From: Allorhodopirellula solitaria
GTDB taxonomy: Bacteria; Planctomycetota; Planctomycetia; Pirellulales; Pirellulaceae
Assembly: GCF_007859855.1 (NCBI RefSeq)
Contig: NZ_SJPK01000001.1
Location: forward strand, 614,091 to 678,090
Reading direction: 5' to 3'
Length of the DNA stretch: 64,000 nucleotides
A model generated the notes under the pieces. The model was not told where the DNA came from. It searched no databases and saw only the letters and a list, made by a program, of their open reading frames with translations. Made by a program: the position numbers and the translations under genes. Positions 54,421-63,216 of the stretch are shown here, piece by piece. Positions within the stretch are counted from its first letter, which is position 1. The number at the start of each line of letters is the position of its first letter.

Positions 54421-55500
54421 AGCTGACTTTCGTGGCTCCCAAAAAATGGTTCGCCCGGGGAATAGGATAGGACAACGAGCTCTTCAGCTTCAGAGGCTAA
54501 TGCGGAAGTTGCCCCAAAGTCCCACGGACGAACCGTATGCAGTATAAGCACATCGGGAGAAATGATTCCACACAATTCTTGTGAGCCGACCTGCTTAGCA
54601 TTGGGCGTCCCTGCACACGAAGAGCCGCACGCCCGGTCAAAGGTTCAGGGTGAATTCAGCTGAGATCGCTGCGTACTGACCCCAATGCGTTCCTGATGTG
54701 CTTAAAGGGAATCACTTCAGTTCATTCTCCCCGAGCACTCCAGCGGGCAGTGCTGTATTGTCGACCGACGGCTCCGCCCGTCGCGAGCACCAACCGATGC
54801 GCGCTTCGCACGAGGTCCTTCACAACCAGCATCTCTGTTTCCTCGAACAATCGCGACCATGTCTTCGCCCTTCATCTTTCTTCCAAACTTCTGTCTATCC
54901 TTGACACTCGAATCCGTCTATCGGTCGATCTCGAAGTCGTCCATCGCACGACCATGAGACAATGGATTCGCTCACGACGGATTCATGAACACCGGCCACG
55001 ATTAGTGATGCTGGATGGGTGCATTAGCTCGTTTGAAATGTAACGGGCATACTTTCCGGAGTGGATACCATCGGCATAGTGCAGCGCGCACCCTTGTCAT
55101 TCTCGGTTCCCGATAGCCGGTTTCTAGCAACGACGATACGCAAGTTCCGCTAGTCCGTTGTCAGCAGTTCACGGGCGCGGCGGCGGAGGTGATAGTGACG
55201 ATGCGTTCTATGGTACCGCATCGACTCAACACACGCGGGACGCCTCGCCACACTGCAGAACAAACTCTCGAAGTCACTGATTCGAGAGAATTGAAAACGC
55301 CAGCAGATCGACGCTGGAAAGGCTGTAAGCAACACACGATGAATATGTCTCGGTTTTTGTAGTGGACGAGGCGACGAGCTGTTGATTACCCACAAGTTGG
55401 CTCCCCCGTGTGCTTGTCACACGGGGGAGCGAATTGGTGGGTAACTGACTAACTGGATCAATCAGAGTCCCCATCTGCCTTCGGCACGAAGCTCTGCCTC
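54421..55500. other. Gene-free region of 1.08 kb upstream of the VWA operon
   Basis: No frame here has recognisable features; the longest (54696-55043, plus) shows none. The 3' part holds a MITE-like half copy and a perfect hairpin (55330-55445). The stretch 54475-55140 could contain a promoter and a structured RNA for the VWA system, but I could not fold it. No tRNA-like GTTCGA arm is evident. Confidence 0.5.
55330..55445. mobile_element. MITE-like half copy joined to nested hairpin repeat
   Basis: TAAG at 55326-55329 is followed by CAACACACGATGAATATGTC...GTAGTGGACGAGGCGACGAG, the right-end type of the MITE-like element. It is followed directly by the nested repeat TGTTGATTACCCACAAGTT and the perfect hairpin GCTCCCCCGTGTG-CTTGT-CACACGGGGGAGC (55400-55430), ending GTGGGTAAC. 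The second half of the MITE-like element is absent. Confidence 0.7.
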
Positions 55501-57873
55501 TCAGCGAACACGTCTCTTCTGCGGTTTTCCGAAGCGATGAGGGGGGCCATTTACCGGCACGGGGGTGACGGACATCTTCGCGTCGAGTTCGCCTTTGGGA
55601 GAGAACACCACCCAGCCGCCGGGCGGCGAATTGACTTCATAGATGCCGTCGCCGGCCTCTTTCACAGTCACGTTCTTGGAACTCGTCCACTCTACGGCAG
55701 CTAAGCTCGGATCCACCTCCACGCTGCCTCCGACAGTGGCCTCAATGAACACCCATTTTGTTTCACCCTGTTCGCGGCGGGCGCTCACGAGAAATGCGCC
55801 CTCCCCACGAAGCTGGTGAAATTGAATACCAGGCCACGCTGATGGCGCCCCAGGAAAGATACGCAGTCGGCCGCCCCAACTCTGCAGCAGCATTTCTTGC
55901 ATGGCGGTGGCCCCGTGCAGAGGTGTTTCAATAACCGGCAGCGAGCCCGCTTCGGAATAGAACGTGTTCGCATGCAGAAAGGGCTTCAACCGATTGAGAA
56001 ACTCGAGGGCCTGATCGCCATCGCCCAGCAGCGCTGCCATGCAGGCGCCACCGGTGGCGGAGTAACCGGCCAGCCCCGCTTTGAAGGAATGCCAGTGGTT
56101 CAGACTGATGGTGATCATCTCGCGGTCCTCAGGCGTTTCGGGAGTGAGGCTGCGCAGTGGGTAGATCGCCAGCAAATGCGACCAATGACGGTGCGGACCG
56201 GAAAGGGCGACATCGCGCCCAATCATACGCCCCGTCTCATTGGTGTAACTCGGCACGAGTTTTCGCTGGATCTTTGTCCATGACGCGATCAGGGGTTGGT
56301 CTTGCTCGGAGAGCCCTTTTTCCGCTGCCAATTCCAGCAATCGGCCGCTGCCCCAACGCAATAGATCGAGGTCGTAGGTGCAGTCCTCGGCCAGCCTGTA
56401 TTCAGGGCTGTAGGTTTGCGGCAGGTGCAATAGACCGTCGTCCTTTTCGACCAGAAAATGACGGTAGTAATTCACCGCCCGCAGGAGGAGCGGGTAGAGC
56501 ACCTGGTCGCGCAGTTCGGTGTCCTGCCAGTAGCGATACTCCAGATCCACGTTGTGCAGTGCCCATAGCAAGTTTCCACACTCGCGACCGATCAATCGAT
56601 CCATTGGCGGCCGGCCGGTGCCAGGCTGGCCAGCGTATCCCAAGAGATCCCAGCCCGACGTATTGCGACCGATCGCATAGGAATCGGCGCGATACTCCTG
56701 AGCGACATTGCGCGCGAGGTTGTCACGATGGATATCGAGTTGATGGCTTAACGCCGAGCCCATCGCCCGCCGGTTGGCCGTGGCGAATCCGCTATGCGAG
56801 AGCTGCGCGTTGAGGTTCCACCAAATCGCATTCCATGCCGTCGGTTGCAGCCATGGACCTTGGTTATCGAGAATCCAACCCTTGTCGCGGGTCGCCGATG
56901 CGATCTTGTACTGCTGGGCCCAATAAAACGCGTCCCAGAAGGGGTCGCCGGTCGAGACAAAGCTTTCCGGATAGTACTCATGCCACCAAGTTCGATGGGA
57001 TTGCAACCAAGCGTCTTCGTCGGCAGCCACCGCGTTTCGGACGGCCTCGATTGCCTTGGCTGACGCCTCATCTCCGGGAAAACTGTGCTGCACACTCAAC
57101 CATAGCCGCTGCTCACCGGCGACGTTGAGTTGTTTCCACGCAACAGCCGTCTGGCCGCCGGCCTGCAGATGGTGAACTGCCGTTTGTACCCCGTCGGCGA
57201 GTTCGGAGAGCACTGCAGGCGGGTTGGCGGGAACCCGCGGGGTCTTGGCGCGGATCGCACGAGGATTGGTTGCCTTCTCAGCGACATAGGAAAACGACAT
57301 GCCCTGAAGATCCCCCTCCGCCTTGCATTGCAACCGCATCACTGGCTCTGTGGCATGCACCAGAGCAGACCAATCCGCACTGCCCGCCGCGGAATGAAGC
57401 GTCCCTGTCGCTTCGGCGTCCCACAACGCCAGTCGCGCCGTACCGCCGGCCAGGACCGCTGGAGACTTCATCTCCAAATGCCCGATGAAGTGCCGCCCGC
57501 GATTGAGCACCGTGACATTCTTTTCGGTGAGATCATCCTGTTCCAACGGGCGATGATCATGAGCGGCCGAGCACCCCACATCCCATCGCAACGTGCGCCG
57601 GTCGAGCTGATACATCATCGTGCCCAGCTCTCCGTTACCCAAAAACGGGGCCTCTTTCCAACCGCGTGGTAGCTGTTCCCAAATCATGTCATGTGCCGCG
57701 AGCATCTCAGCCCAGTCCACCTCGTCAATCACAGGGTTCGACTCCTGCTGCACCTCGAGTGTGGTGTCTGCCGTGACAGGGGTCTTAGGCGAAGCCAAAT
57801 CATCGGCCCCGGCTCTCGAGAGCAAAGACACCGAGATGAACGCGAGTAGCAGAATGAGCAGTCGGTGAATCAT
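55501..57873 (-). CDS. GH95-like glycoside hydrolase, exported
   Basis: A 790-residue protein with a signal peptide (about 1-23). The N-terminal domain has PRGWKEAPFLGNGELGTMMYQ, typical of GH95 and related inverting enzymes. The catalytic barrel region has SGPHRHWSHLLAIYPL and the later block MLLQSWGGRLRIFPGAP, both matching the GH95 pattern. GH95 contains alpha-L-fucosidases and alpha-galactosidases; I cannot assign the sugar. It is the last gene of an operon with a sulfatase, so the target is probably a sulfated polysaccharide. Confidence 0.78.
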   Translation of the reverse strand: MIHRLLILLLAFISVSLLSRAGADDLASPKTPVTADTTLEVQQESNPVIDEVDWAEMLAAHDMIWEQLPRGWKEAPFLGNGELGTMMYQLDRRTLRWDVGCSAAHDHRPLEQDDLTEKNVTVLNRGRHFIGHLEMKSPAVLAGGTARLALWDAEATGTLHSAAGSADWSALVHATEPVMRLQCKAEGDLQGMSFSYVAEKATNPRAIRAKTPRVPANPPAVLSELADGVQTAVHHLQAGGQTAVAWKQLNVAGEQRLWLSVQHSFPGDEASAKAIEAVRNAVAADEDAWLQSHRTWWHEYYPESFVSTGDPFWDAFYWAQQYKIASATRDKGWILDNQGPWLQPTAWNAIWWNLNAQLSHSGFATANRRAMGSALSHQLDIHRDNLARNVAQEYRADSYAIGRNTSGWDLLGYAGQPGTGRPPMDRLIGRECGNLLWALHNVDLEYRYWQDTELRDQVLYPLLLRAVNYYRHFLVEKDDGLLHLPQTYSPEYRLAEDCTYDLDLLRWGSGRLLELAAEKGLSEQDQPLIASWTKIQRKLVPSYTNETGRMIGRDVALSGPHRHWSHLLAIYPLRSLTPETPEDREMITISLNHWHSFKAGLAGYSATGGACMAALLGDGDQALEFLNRLKPFLHANTFYSEAGSLPVIETPLHGATAMQEMLLQSWGGRLRIFPGAPSAWPGIQFHQLRGEGAFLVSARREQGETKWVFIEATVGGSVEVDPSLAAVEWTSSKNVTVKEAGDGIYEVNSPPGGWVVFSPKGELDAKMSVTPVPVNGPPHRFGKPQKRRVR

Positions 57874-57957
57874 CGTTCCAATGAACCTTTGGTTGAATGG
57901 GTACGTCTGGCGAAATCAATCTGCCGCAATGCCGGACTCAGCGGGAGTCTCGAGCGG

Positions 57958-59691
57958 TTAGGGAATGACTGCCTGAGCGGATTCATTGCCACTGAGAAAG
58001 TACCCCATGAGTTGGTTCTTGTTGCTCTTTACCAACCAAACTTGTCCGCTACGGCTCGTATAGGGTTTGAACCAGCCCGTCTCGAGAATCCCGTACGAGT
58101 GCCGGCTTTTGTCAGCGTCGACCCGCACAATTTCCACGGGCTGACCGCTTTTGTTGTGGAAGAAAATCTCCAACTCCGTGTCATTTGGAATCGCGGGGGG
58201 AAGCGACTCGATGTCCGTGTGCCACGTCAACGCCGGTAGCGTTCCCCCATCGGCAGGAACGAATTGGGCGAAATCATGCGGCGCACGGGCCCGCAGCGAT
58301 GCCTTCTGAGCGGCGAACGCAGGGTCGTCGGCTAGATTGGTCCATTCGTATGGATCCATTTGGATGTCGTAAAGTTCTTCGTCCCCGTTATCGTAATGGA
58401 TATACCGATATCGCTTGCCACTGATGCCGTAGTTATTCGGCCTTTGCAGGTGGGTGATGGCCACGTGAGGCCAGGCGGACTCCGGGTCTTTCAAAATCGG
58501 TACCAAACTGGGTTCTGTGGAACCTTCTTTCGGCGGCAGTCCAGCAATATCCGTCAGCGTCGAATAGAGGCTCGCCAAACTCACCGGCTGGTCACAGATT
58601 TGGCCGGCCGTCGTCCCCTGAGGAAGACCAGGGACTCCACGCGGGGCTTGGATAATCAGAGGAACTCGGCTGCACAATCGCCACGCGGTGTATTTCTGCC
58701 AGTGCTGTTTCTCACCGAGGTGCCATCCATGGTCACTCCATAACACCACGATGGTGTTGTCTGCATTGGGACCTTGTTCGAGCGCATCTAAAACGCGGCC
58801 GACCATGGCATCGGCGAACGCGATCGAAGCGAGGTACCCCTGAACGCCCCGCTTCCATTGGTCCTCTTGAAGAATGTGTTCGAAGTAGCGATTGGGGCCG
58901 CGTTTCCTTCCCGCGGGAGGTAGGTCGTCCAGGTCGTCCGCACGATATCCGGGCGGCAGTTGGATTTCCTCCAACGGGAACTGGTCGAAATACTTCTTCG
59001 GGACGAACCAGGGTTCGTGCGGCCGATAGATCCCGCAGGCAAGAAAAAAAGGCTTGTCGTGCTGCCTACGAAGCTGTTTGCCGATCCAGTCCGAGACCAA
59101 CCAGTCACCGCCGAACTCTTCGTCGCTGACATCCAACGGCCCCCAATCGGTTTCGACATATTGCCAGCTGCCGCCACGCGGTAGACTAACCGGACGGTTC
59201 TCTGGATAGAGCGTCCGCGGGAACGGGTTCTCGGTCGATCGATCCGGAAAGTAATCGTCCCAGGAGTTTTGGTCGATAAAGTAATGCAGGATCTTGCCGG
59301 ATCCTGCCGACCAATATCCATGCCGCGAAAAGTACCGCGGGATCAACTCCGCGTCAGGGAGGACCGTTCTCATGCGTTGTCGGTTGTCGTATAGCCCCGA
59401 CCGATAGCACGGCATCCCCGTCATCACCGCTGTCCGTGACGGGTTGCATGAGGGCGACGAACAATGCGCGTTGCGGAACAGGACTCCACCGGCAGCCAAC
59501 CGATCAATATTTGGGGTTTTCGCCTGGGGATGCCCGGCTAGACACCCGGTCCAGTCATTGAGATCGTCGATCGATAGGAACAACACGTTCGGCGGGGCGT
59601 CGTCGCTCGCCCCTATCGGAGCGTTAGCGACGAACGCGATCGAGATAGCGATCGACGCCAGCACGTCGCGTCGAGTGAACAGCAAGGACAT
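57958..59691 (-). CDS. Sulfatase (iduronate/choline-sulfatase-like), possible Tat substrate
   Basis: A 577-residue sulfatase. C82 in SCNPSRTAVMTG is the formylglycine site. LSIDDLNDW and LWSDHGWHLGEKQHWQK fit the iduronate-2-sulfatase-like branch. ATG 59691 gives MSLLFTRRDVLASIAISIAF, a twin-arginine-like signal; the frame extends to 59733 but adds non-signal residues. It lies between the small lipoprotein and the GH95-like gene on the same strand. Confidence 0.88.
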   Translation of the reverse strand: MSLLFTRRDVLASIAISIAFVANAPIGASDDAPPNVLFLSIDDLNDWTGCLAGHPQAKTPNIDRLAAGGVLFRNAHCSSPSCNPSRTAVMTGMPCYRSGLYDNRQRMRTVLPDAELIPRYFSRHGYWSAGSGKILHYFIDQNSWDDYFPDRSTENPFPRTLYPENRPVSLPRGGSWQYVETDWGPLDVSDEEFGGDWLVSDWIGKQLRRQHDKPFFLACGIYRPHEPWFVPKKYFDQFPLEEIQLPPGYRADDLDDLPPAGRKRGPNRYFEHILQEDQWKRGVQGYLASIAFADAMVGRVLDALEQGPNADNTIVVLWSDHGWHLGEKQHWQKYTAWRLCSRVPLIIQAPRGVPGLPQGTTAGQICDQPVSLASLYSTLTDIAGLPPKEGSTEPSLVPILKDPESAWPHVAITHLQRPNNYGISGKRYRYIHYDNGDEELYDIQMDPYEWTNLADDPAFAAQKASLRARAPHDFAQFVPADGGTLPALTWHTDIESLPPAIPNDTELEIFFHNKSGQPVEIVRVDADKSRHSYGILETGWFKPYTSRSGQVWLVKSNKNQLMGYFLSGNESAQAVIP

Positions 59692-59748
59692 GTACAGGTC
59701 GCTCCGGATGATGTCATGAGAAAGTGAAATCACCGACGCCTGAGACCG

Positions 59749-59934
59749 TCAATCGATATCACCGGATTCTGGCTCCGAATTCAGTTCTTCGTCAGAAATA
59801 ACGAGCTCGGGATGCTCTTCCAGATATGCCTCCATCTCACTTTGATCAGTGGGCACAGTCGGCGTGTCCGAGCCGCACCCAGAAACAGCGAGGCAAGCGG
59901 TCAAAAACAATAGCGGCAGTGATTGAATGTTCAT
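59749..59934 (-). CDS. Small lipoprotein, unknown function
   Basis: A 61-residue precursor starting at ATG 59934 with lipobox-like AVSGC and an acidic mature part of about 40 residues (MEAYLEEHPELVISDEEL). Small lipoproteins are frequent after DUF1559 genes in planctomycetes. It follows the DUF1559 gene by about 65 bases and precedes the sulfatase. An in-frame start at 59949 is possible. Confidence 0.65.
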   Translation of the reverse strand: MNIQSLPLLFLTACLAVSGCGSDTPTVPTDQSEMEAYLEEHPELVISDEELNSEPESGDID

Positions 59935-59998
59935 AACTTGTTCCTGCAATCGTAATCAAATCTGAAAAGGGAAGCGACGGTCGGTCAGGCGCGGATCG

Positions 59999-61234
59999 TT
60001 AAAAATCCTGCACGATTTCGCGTGACGCGCGAGTTCCCAACGCTCCCCACAGGCCGTACGGACTTCCAATCCCCGCCCGCGATTCGGGATCGGTATGCTG
60101 GGCGTGGATGCCCACTTGACCGCGTTCAGGGTTGCCAGCCTCGATGGAATCCGTGACAAATTTCACTGCTCCATCGCCCATCAACACATGCACGCCGCCC
60201 TGGTGCCGACTGCTCGGCGGGGCGACGACGATTGAATAGTAGAAGTTGTTTCCGCAGAGCTCAGCGTTGGGTGGCAAGATCGTCACCATTTGAGAATAGA
60301 TCGGAAGCAGCGAAGCCCACTTCATACCGCGACGCTCTTCACCACTGCCCGTCAAGCGGTTCGGCGAAGGGTCTTGAGCCCAGAACTGGGGTCGCTGCGG
60401 ATCAAGACTCTGACGGCAACCAAGATTGCCGCCCATGTTGAGAATGTTCATGGGAACATTATCGGCGAGGTGCGTCCGTGCATCGCGATCACCCAAGTCT
60501 GTCAGAATTTCGCCAGCGACGATTGTGTTGGACAATCCGTCAAGAATGTCGCGAAACTTAGAATCGAGTTGGACCACGAAGGCTCCACGCTGTGAGGCTT
60601 GAACGCGTGAGTTCATCGGAGGCGAACCACCGGTTTGAGTGGCCCCGGTGGCACGATTGAGTGCACCGCCGTACCCCGTATCACACGAGTCGCCCGTGCA
60701 CATCGCATAGTTCGTCCGTCCGGTCGCAGGAAGCCCCGTGCCGGGATCGCTCGGGCAACGAAGCGTCGGAATGTTCGTCAGCCATGGATCGTAGTTGCCC
60801 CAATTCAAGTGAGCCGAAAGTGGCATCCCAGGCCAAGGCCCCATTGGGTTGTAGGTTCGAATCGTTCCGCTGCTATCAGTCGTTTGAAAGGGATTGCTGA
60901 TCTGCTGCCATAACGCTTGCTGCTCAAAAAACGGAGTCAGCGCGACCAAGGCCGAGCGTTCCAGCCGGTTGTTACCCCGAGGACCACTTTCGTGCCGTCC
61001 GGCATGGGTGCCTTGCGTTCCACCGCCCTGCACCGGAAGCTGCTGGTAGGTGGCATGATAGTTGTGAATCGCCAAGCCAATCTGCTTGAAATTATTACTG
61101 CAACTCATCCGCCGGGCTGCTTCGCGGGCTGCCTGGACGGCAGGCAACAGCAGCCCAACCAAAACTCCAATAATCGCGATCACAACGAGTAGCTCTACCA
61201 ACGTGAAGCCACGTTTGATTGATCTAACATTCAT
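59999..61234 (-). CDS. DUF1559 protein with pilin-type N-terminus
   Basis: A 411-residue protein with a type IV pilin-like prepilin sequence (KRGFTLVELLVVIAIIGVLVG): cleavage after G and methylation at F are expected. The DUF1559 body has FKQIGLAIHNYHATYQQLP, ALVALTPFFEQQALW and ILDGLSNTIVAGE, and ends with the typical HVLMGDGAVKFVTDSI. Such proteins are exported and abundant in planctomycetes; they may form surface fibres or bind polymers. First gene of the likely operon reaching to 55501. Confidence 0.9.
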   Translation of the reverse strand: MNVRSIKRGFTLVELLVVIAIIGVLVGLLLPAVQAAREAARRMSCSNNFKQIGLAIHNYHATYQQLPVQGGGTQGTHAGRHESGPRGNNRLERSALVALTPFFEQQALWQQISNPFQTTDSSGTIRTYNPMGPWPGMPLSAHLNWGNYDPWLTNIPTLRCPSDPGTGLPATGRTNYAMCTGDSCDTGYGGALNRATGATQTGGSPPMNSRVQASQRGAFVVQLDSKFRDILDGLSNTIVAGEILTDLGDRDARTHLADNVPMNILNMGGNLGCRQSLDPQRPQFWAQDPSPNRLTGSGEERRGMKWASLLPIYSQMVTILPPNAELCGNNFYYSIVVAPPSSRHQGGVHVLMGDGAVKFVTDSIEAGNPERGQVGIHAQHTDPESRAGIGSPYGLWGALGTRASREIVQDF

Positions 61235-61962
61235 CTCAATGCCTCTCTAAATAAGTCAAAAGAAGTAGAATGAATCCTCACGACTCGCCAACTGCGGTCG
61301 GTGCCGTGCGCTCGTAGACTTTCTGCATAGAACTGACACGAGCATCTCCGGTTCGCAACAATTAGACGGTCCGTCTAATCACCAGATTCCTAAAGATCCA
61401 TGCACAGCACCCCACCGGAGTGCCATGACAGGCATCTAGTTTAAATAGACAAATCCCTGTTCTAGGATGACGTTTTGCGTCGCCGCAGTAACGTTTTGCG
61501 TCCGATAGCATTTTGGGAGGGCATGGATCACCTTCAAAAAGGCAAATGCGACGACGGCGAATAAAACGCGTCTGGACGCCGAAATGGAGTCGGGGCGCCC
61601 TTACCGAGCAGCTAGTGGTTGCGACGGCACCACTTGAAAGATCCGCCACTGGCTGCGGGGGAGGACACTCTCAACGGGTGCCGCTGCAGCGCACATCACC
61701 GATTTTTTTCTGAAATTCTCAAATCGAGCGCGATTTTTCAGCGAAATCAAGATAATTCCAGGCAACGCCCCGTCCTTTGCCCACGAGCTGTTCGACGCCG
61801 AAGGCGTTAAGAATAATAGCCGGGTGGTTTGAGCGCAAGCGAACACCACCGGATGCGACGCGCCATTTAAGTGCTAACCCCGAATGGGGTTGAAAATCAT
61901 CCCGTTCGGGGTACGCGTGGGTCATCGACAGGGCAACGCCTGCTTAACGATGCGGTGATCTC
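61235..61962. repeat. Gene-free region with palindromic modules
   Basis: The 728-base gap contains ACGCCGAAGGCGT (from 61795), AATAGCCGGGTGG...CACCACCGG (about 61814-61852) and AACCCCGAATGGGGTTGAA (about 61876), in the same order as at 12459-12560. A palindrome lies at 61361-61379 (listed separately). The promoter of the DUF1559 operon should be near 61250-61400. Short frames here are not called. Confidence 0.6.
61361..61379. promoter_or_regulatory. Perfect palindrome, candidate operator
   Basis: ATTAGACGG-T-CCGTCTAAT has nine-base perfect arms around one base. It is about 127 bases upstream of the DUF1559 ATG at 61234. It does not belong to the repeat families seen elsewhere in the window. 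A dimeric regulator site is plausible. Confidence 0.4.
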
Positions 61963-63027
61963 TCAGTGGTCACCACTCTCTGCCCGGATCCCCTGCTTCT
62001 TCAGGCGCTCCTTCCATCGCTCACGTGCCAACTTCTGCATGTCGACGGTTTCGTCCTGCTCGTCGACAATCTCCAACCCCAACAACGTTTCCAGCACGTC
62101 TTCGAGCGTGACGATTCCTTCGACGCCACCAAACTTATCCATCACGATCGCGATGTGGGCACGGGCATCGAGAAGCGCATCGAAAACGCTCGTGAGGCTA
62201 TCGTCTTCATGAACAGCAAGGAGCTCACGGGAGAATGATTCCAGCGTCCGATCGAGATCACCTGCCGCAACCGCTGTGAGCAGATCGCTTCGCAGAGCAA
62301 ATCCGGACACCGCGTCACGACGATTATGATAGAGCGGAATCCGAGAGACCGGCAGCGCCGAGACCTCATCGACCACGTCGGAAAGTGTGTTGGATTGCTC
62401 CATCGAGATGACGACCGTTGCTGGGGTCATGACATCTTCGACGGTAATCGACTCGAGCCGCAGCAGATTTTCGATAATGCGAGACTCGCTCTCCTTCAGC
62501 AGGCCCTCGTTTGTTCCCAGCTCCGCCACCGCCCTGATCTCGGCCCGGGTAACCAGTTTCTGTTTCTCGTTGCCGGCGAGCCAGCGTGTGAGAATCTCAG
62601 AGAGCCACACCAACGGGAACATCAGCACGATCAACCAACGCACAAATATCGCTACGACGCCAGCGAGTTTTCGCCAATGCAGTGCCCCGATCGTCTTGGG
62701 AATGATCTCACTGAGCACGAGTATCAGCAGCGTCAACACCGCACTGATGACACCAACGTACTTATCGCCGAACATATTGGCAGCTTGAGCCCCCACTCCT
62801 GCTGCACCGACCGTGTGGGCAATCGTATTGAGGCTCAGGATCGCCGCGAGCGGCCGATCGATATTCTCCTTCAACGCAATGATTCGCTGGGCCGATTGCG
62901 ACTTATCCTTGCGGCGTTCGGCGATGTAACTCGGCGTGATCGATAGTAATACCGCTTCCGCAATGGAGCAGAGAAAGGAGAAACCAATGGCAATGGAAAG
63001 GTAAGTAAAAAGGAGAACATAATCCAT
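61963..63027 (-). CDS. CNNM/CorC-type membrane protein (DUF21 plus CBS pair)
   Basis: A 354-residue protein. The N-terminal DUF21 domain has about four membrane segments with SFLCSIAEAVLLSITPSYI and LSEIIPKTIGA. A CBS pair occupies about 195-320, with VEDVMTPATVVISM at its start and KFGGVEGIVTLEDVLETLLG at its end. The short C-terminus lacks the usual CorC/HlyC transporter-associated domain. The family takes part in divalent cation (Mg, Co) handling. Confidence 0.88.
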   Translation of the reverse strand: MDYVLLFTYLSIAIGFSFLCSIAEAVLLSITPSYIAERRKDKSQSAQRIIALKENIDRPLAAILSLNTIAHTVGAAGVGAQAANMFGDKYVGVISAVLTLLILVLSEIIPKTIGALHWRKLAGVVAIFVRWLIVLMFPLVWLSEILTRWLAGNEKQKLVTRAEIRAVAELGTNEGLLKESESRIIENLLRLESITVEDVMTPATVVISMEQSNTLSDVVDEVSALPVSRIPLYHNRRDAVSGFALRSDLLTAVAAGDLDRTLESFSRELLAVHEDDSLTSVFDALLDARAHIAIVMDKFGGVEGIVTLEDVLETLLGLEIVDEQDETVDMQKLARERWKERLKKQGIRAESGDH

Positions 63028-63108
63028 ATTGCTGTTCCAAAAAGGAGCGCGCTTGGTGTGGAGTCAGGCTTGAGCGCCGTCTACGTTGGCCACCACCGAT
63101 CGGCGAGG

Positions 63109-63134
63109 GTGCTTGATCATATACGATCAAGCAC
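63109..63134. terminator. Stem-loop between minus-strand genes
   Basis: GTGCTTGATC (63109-63118) and GATCAAGCAC (63125-63134) form a perfect 10-bp stem with a six-base loop. It lies about 80 bases beyond the stop of the AsmA-like gene (minus strand). No U-run follows, so terminator function is only likely by position. Confidence 0.45.
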
Positions 63135-63216
63135 TTGAGCAAAGTCCGGTTCGCAGCGAATGCGATGCTCACATCCGAACAGCATCAAAGTCGACATGCA
63201 ATTGCGGAAACCGTCA

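Noticed and set aside
54640-54680. Weak tRNA-like T-arm (GGTTCAGGG) near the VWA operon
   Set aside because: No matching acceptor stem or anticodon arm could be traced around it.
54696-55043. 115-codon plus-strand frame in the gene-free leader of the VWA operon
   Set aside because: No recognisable feature and no ribosome site; region may be non-coding RNA or leader.
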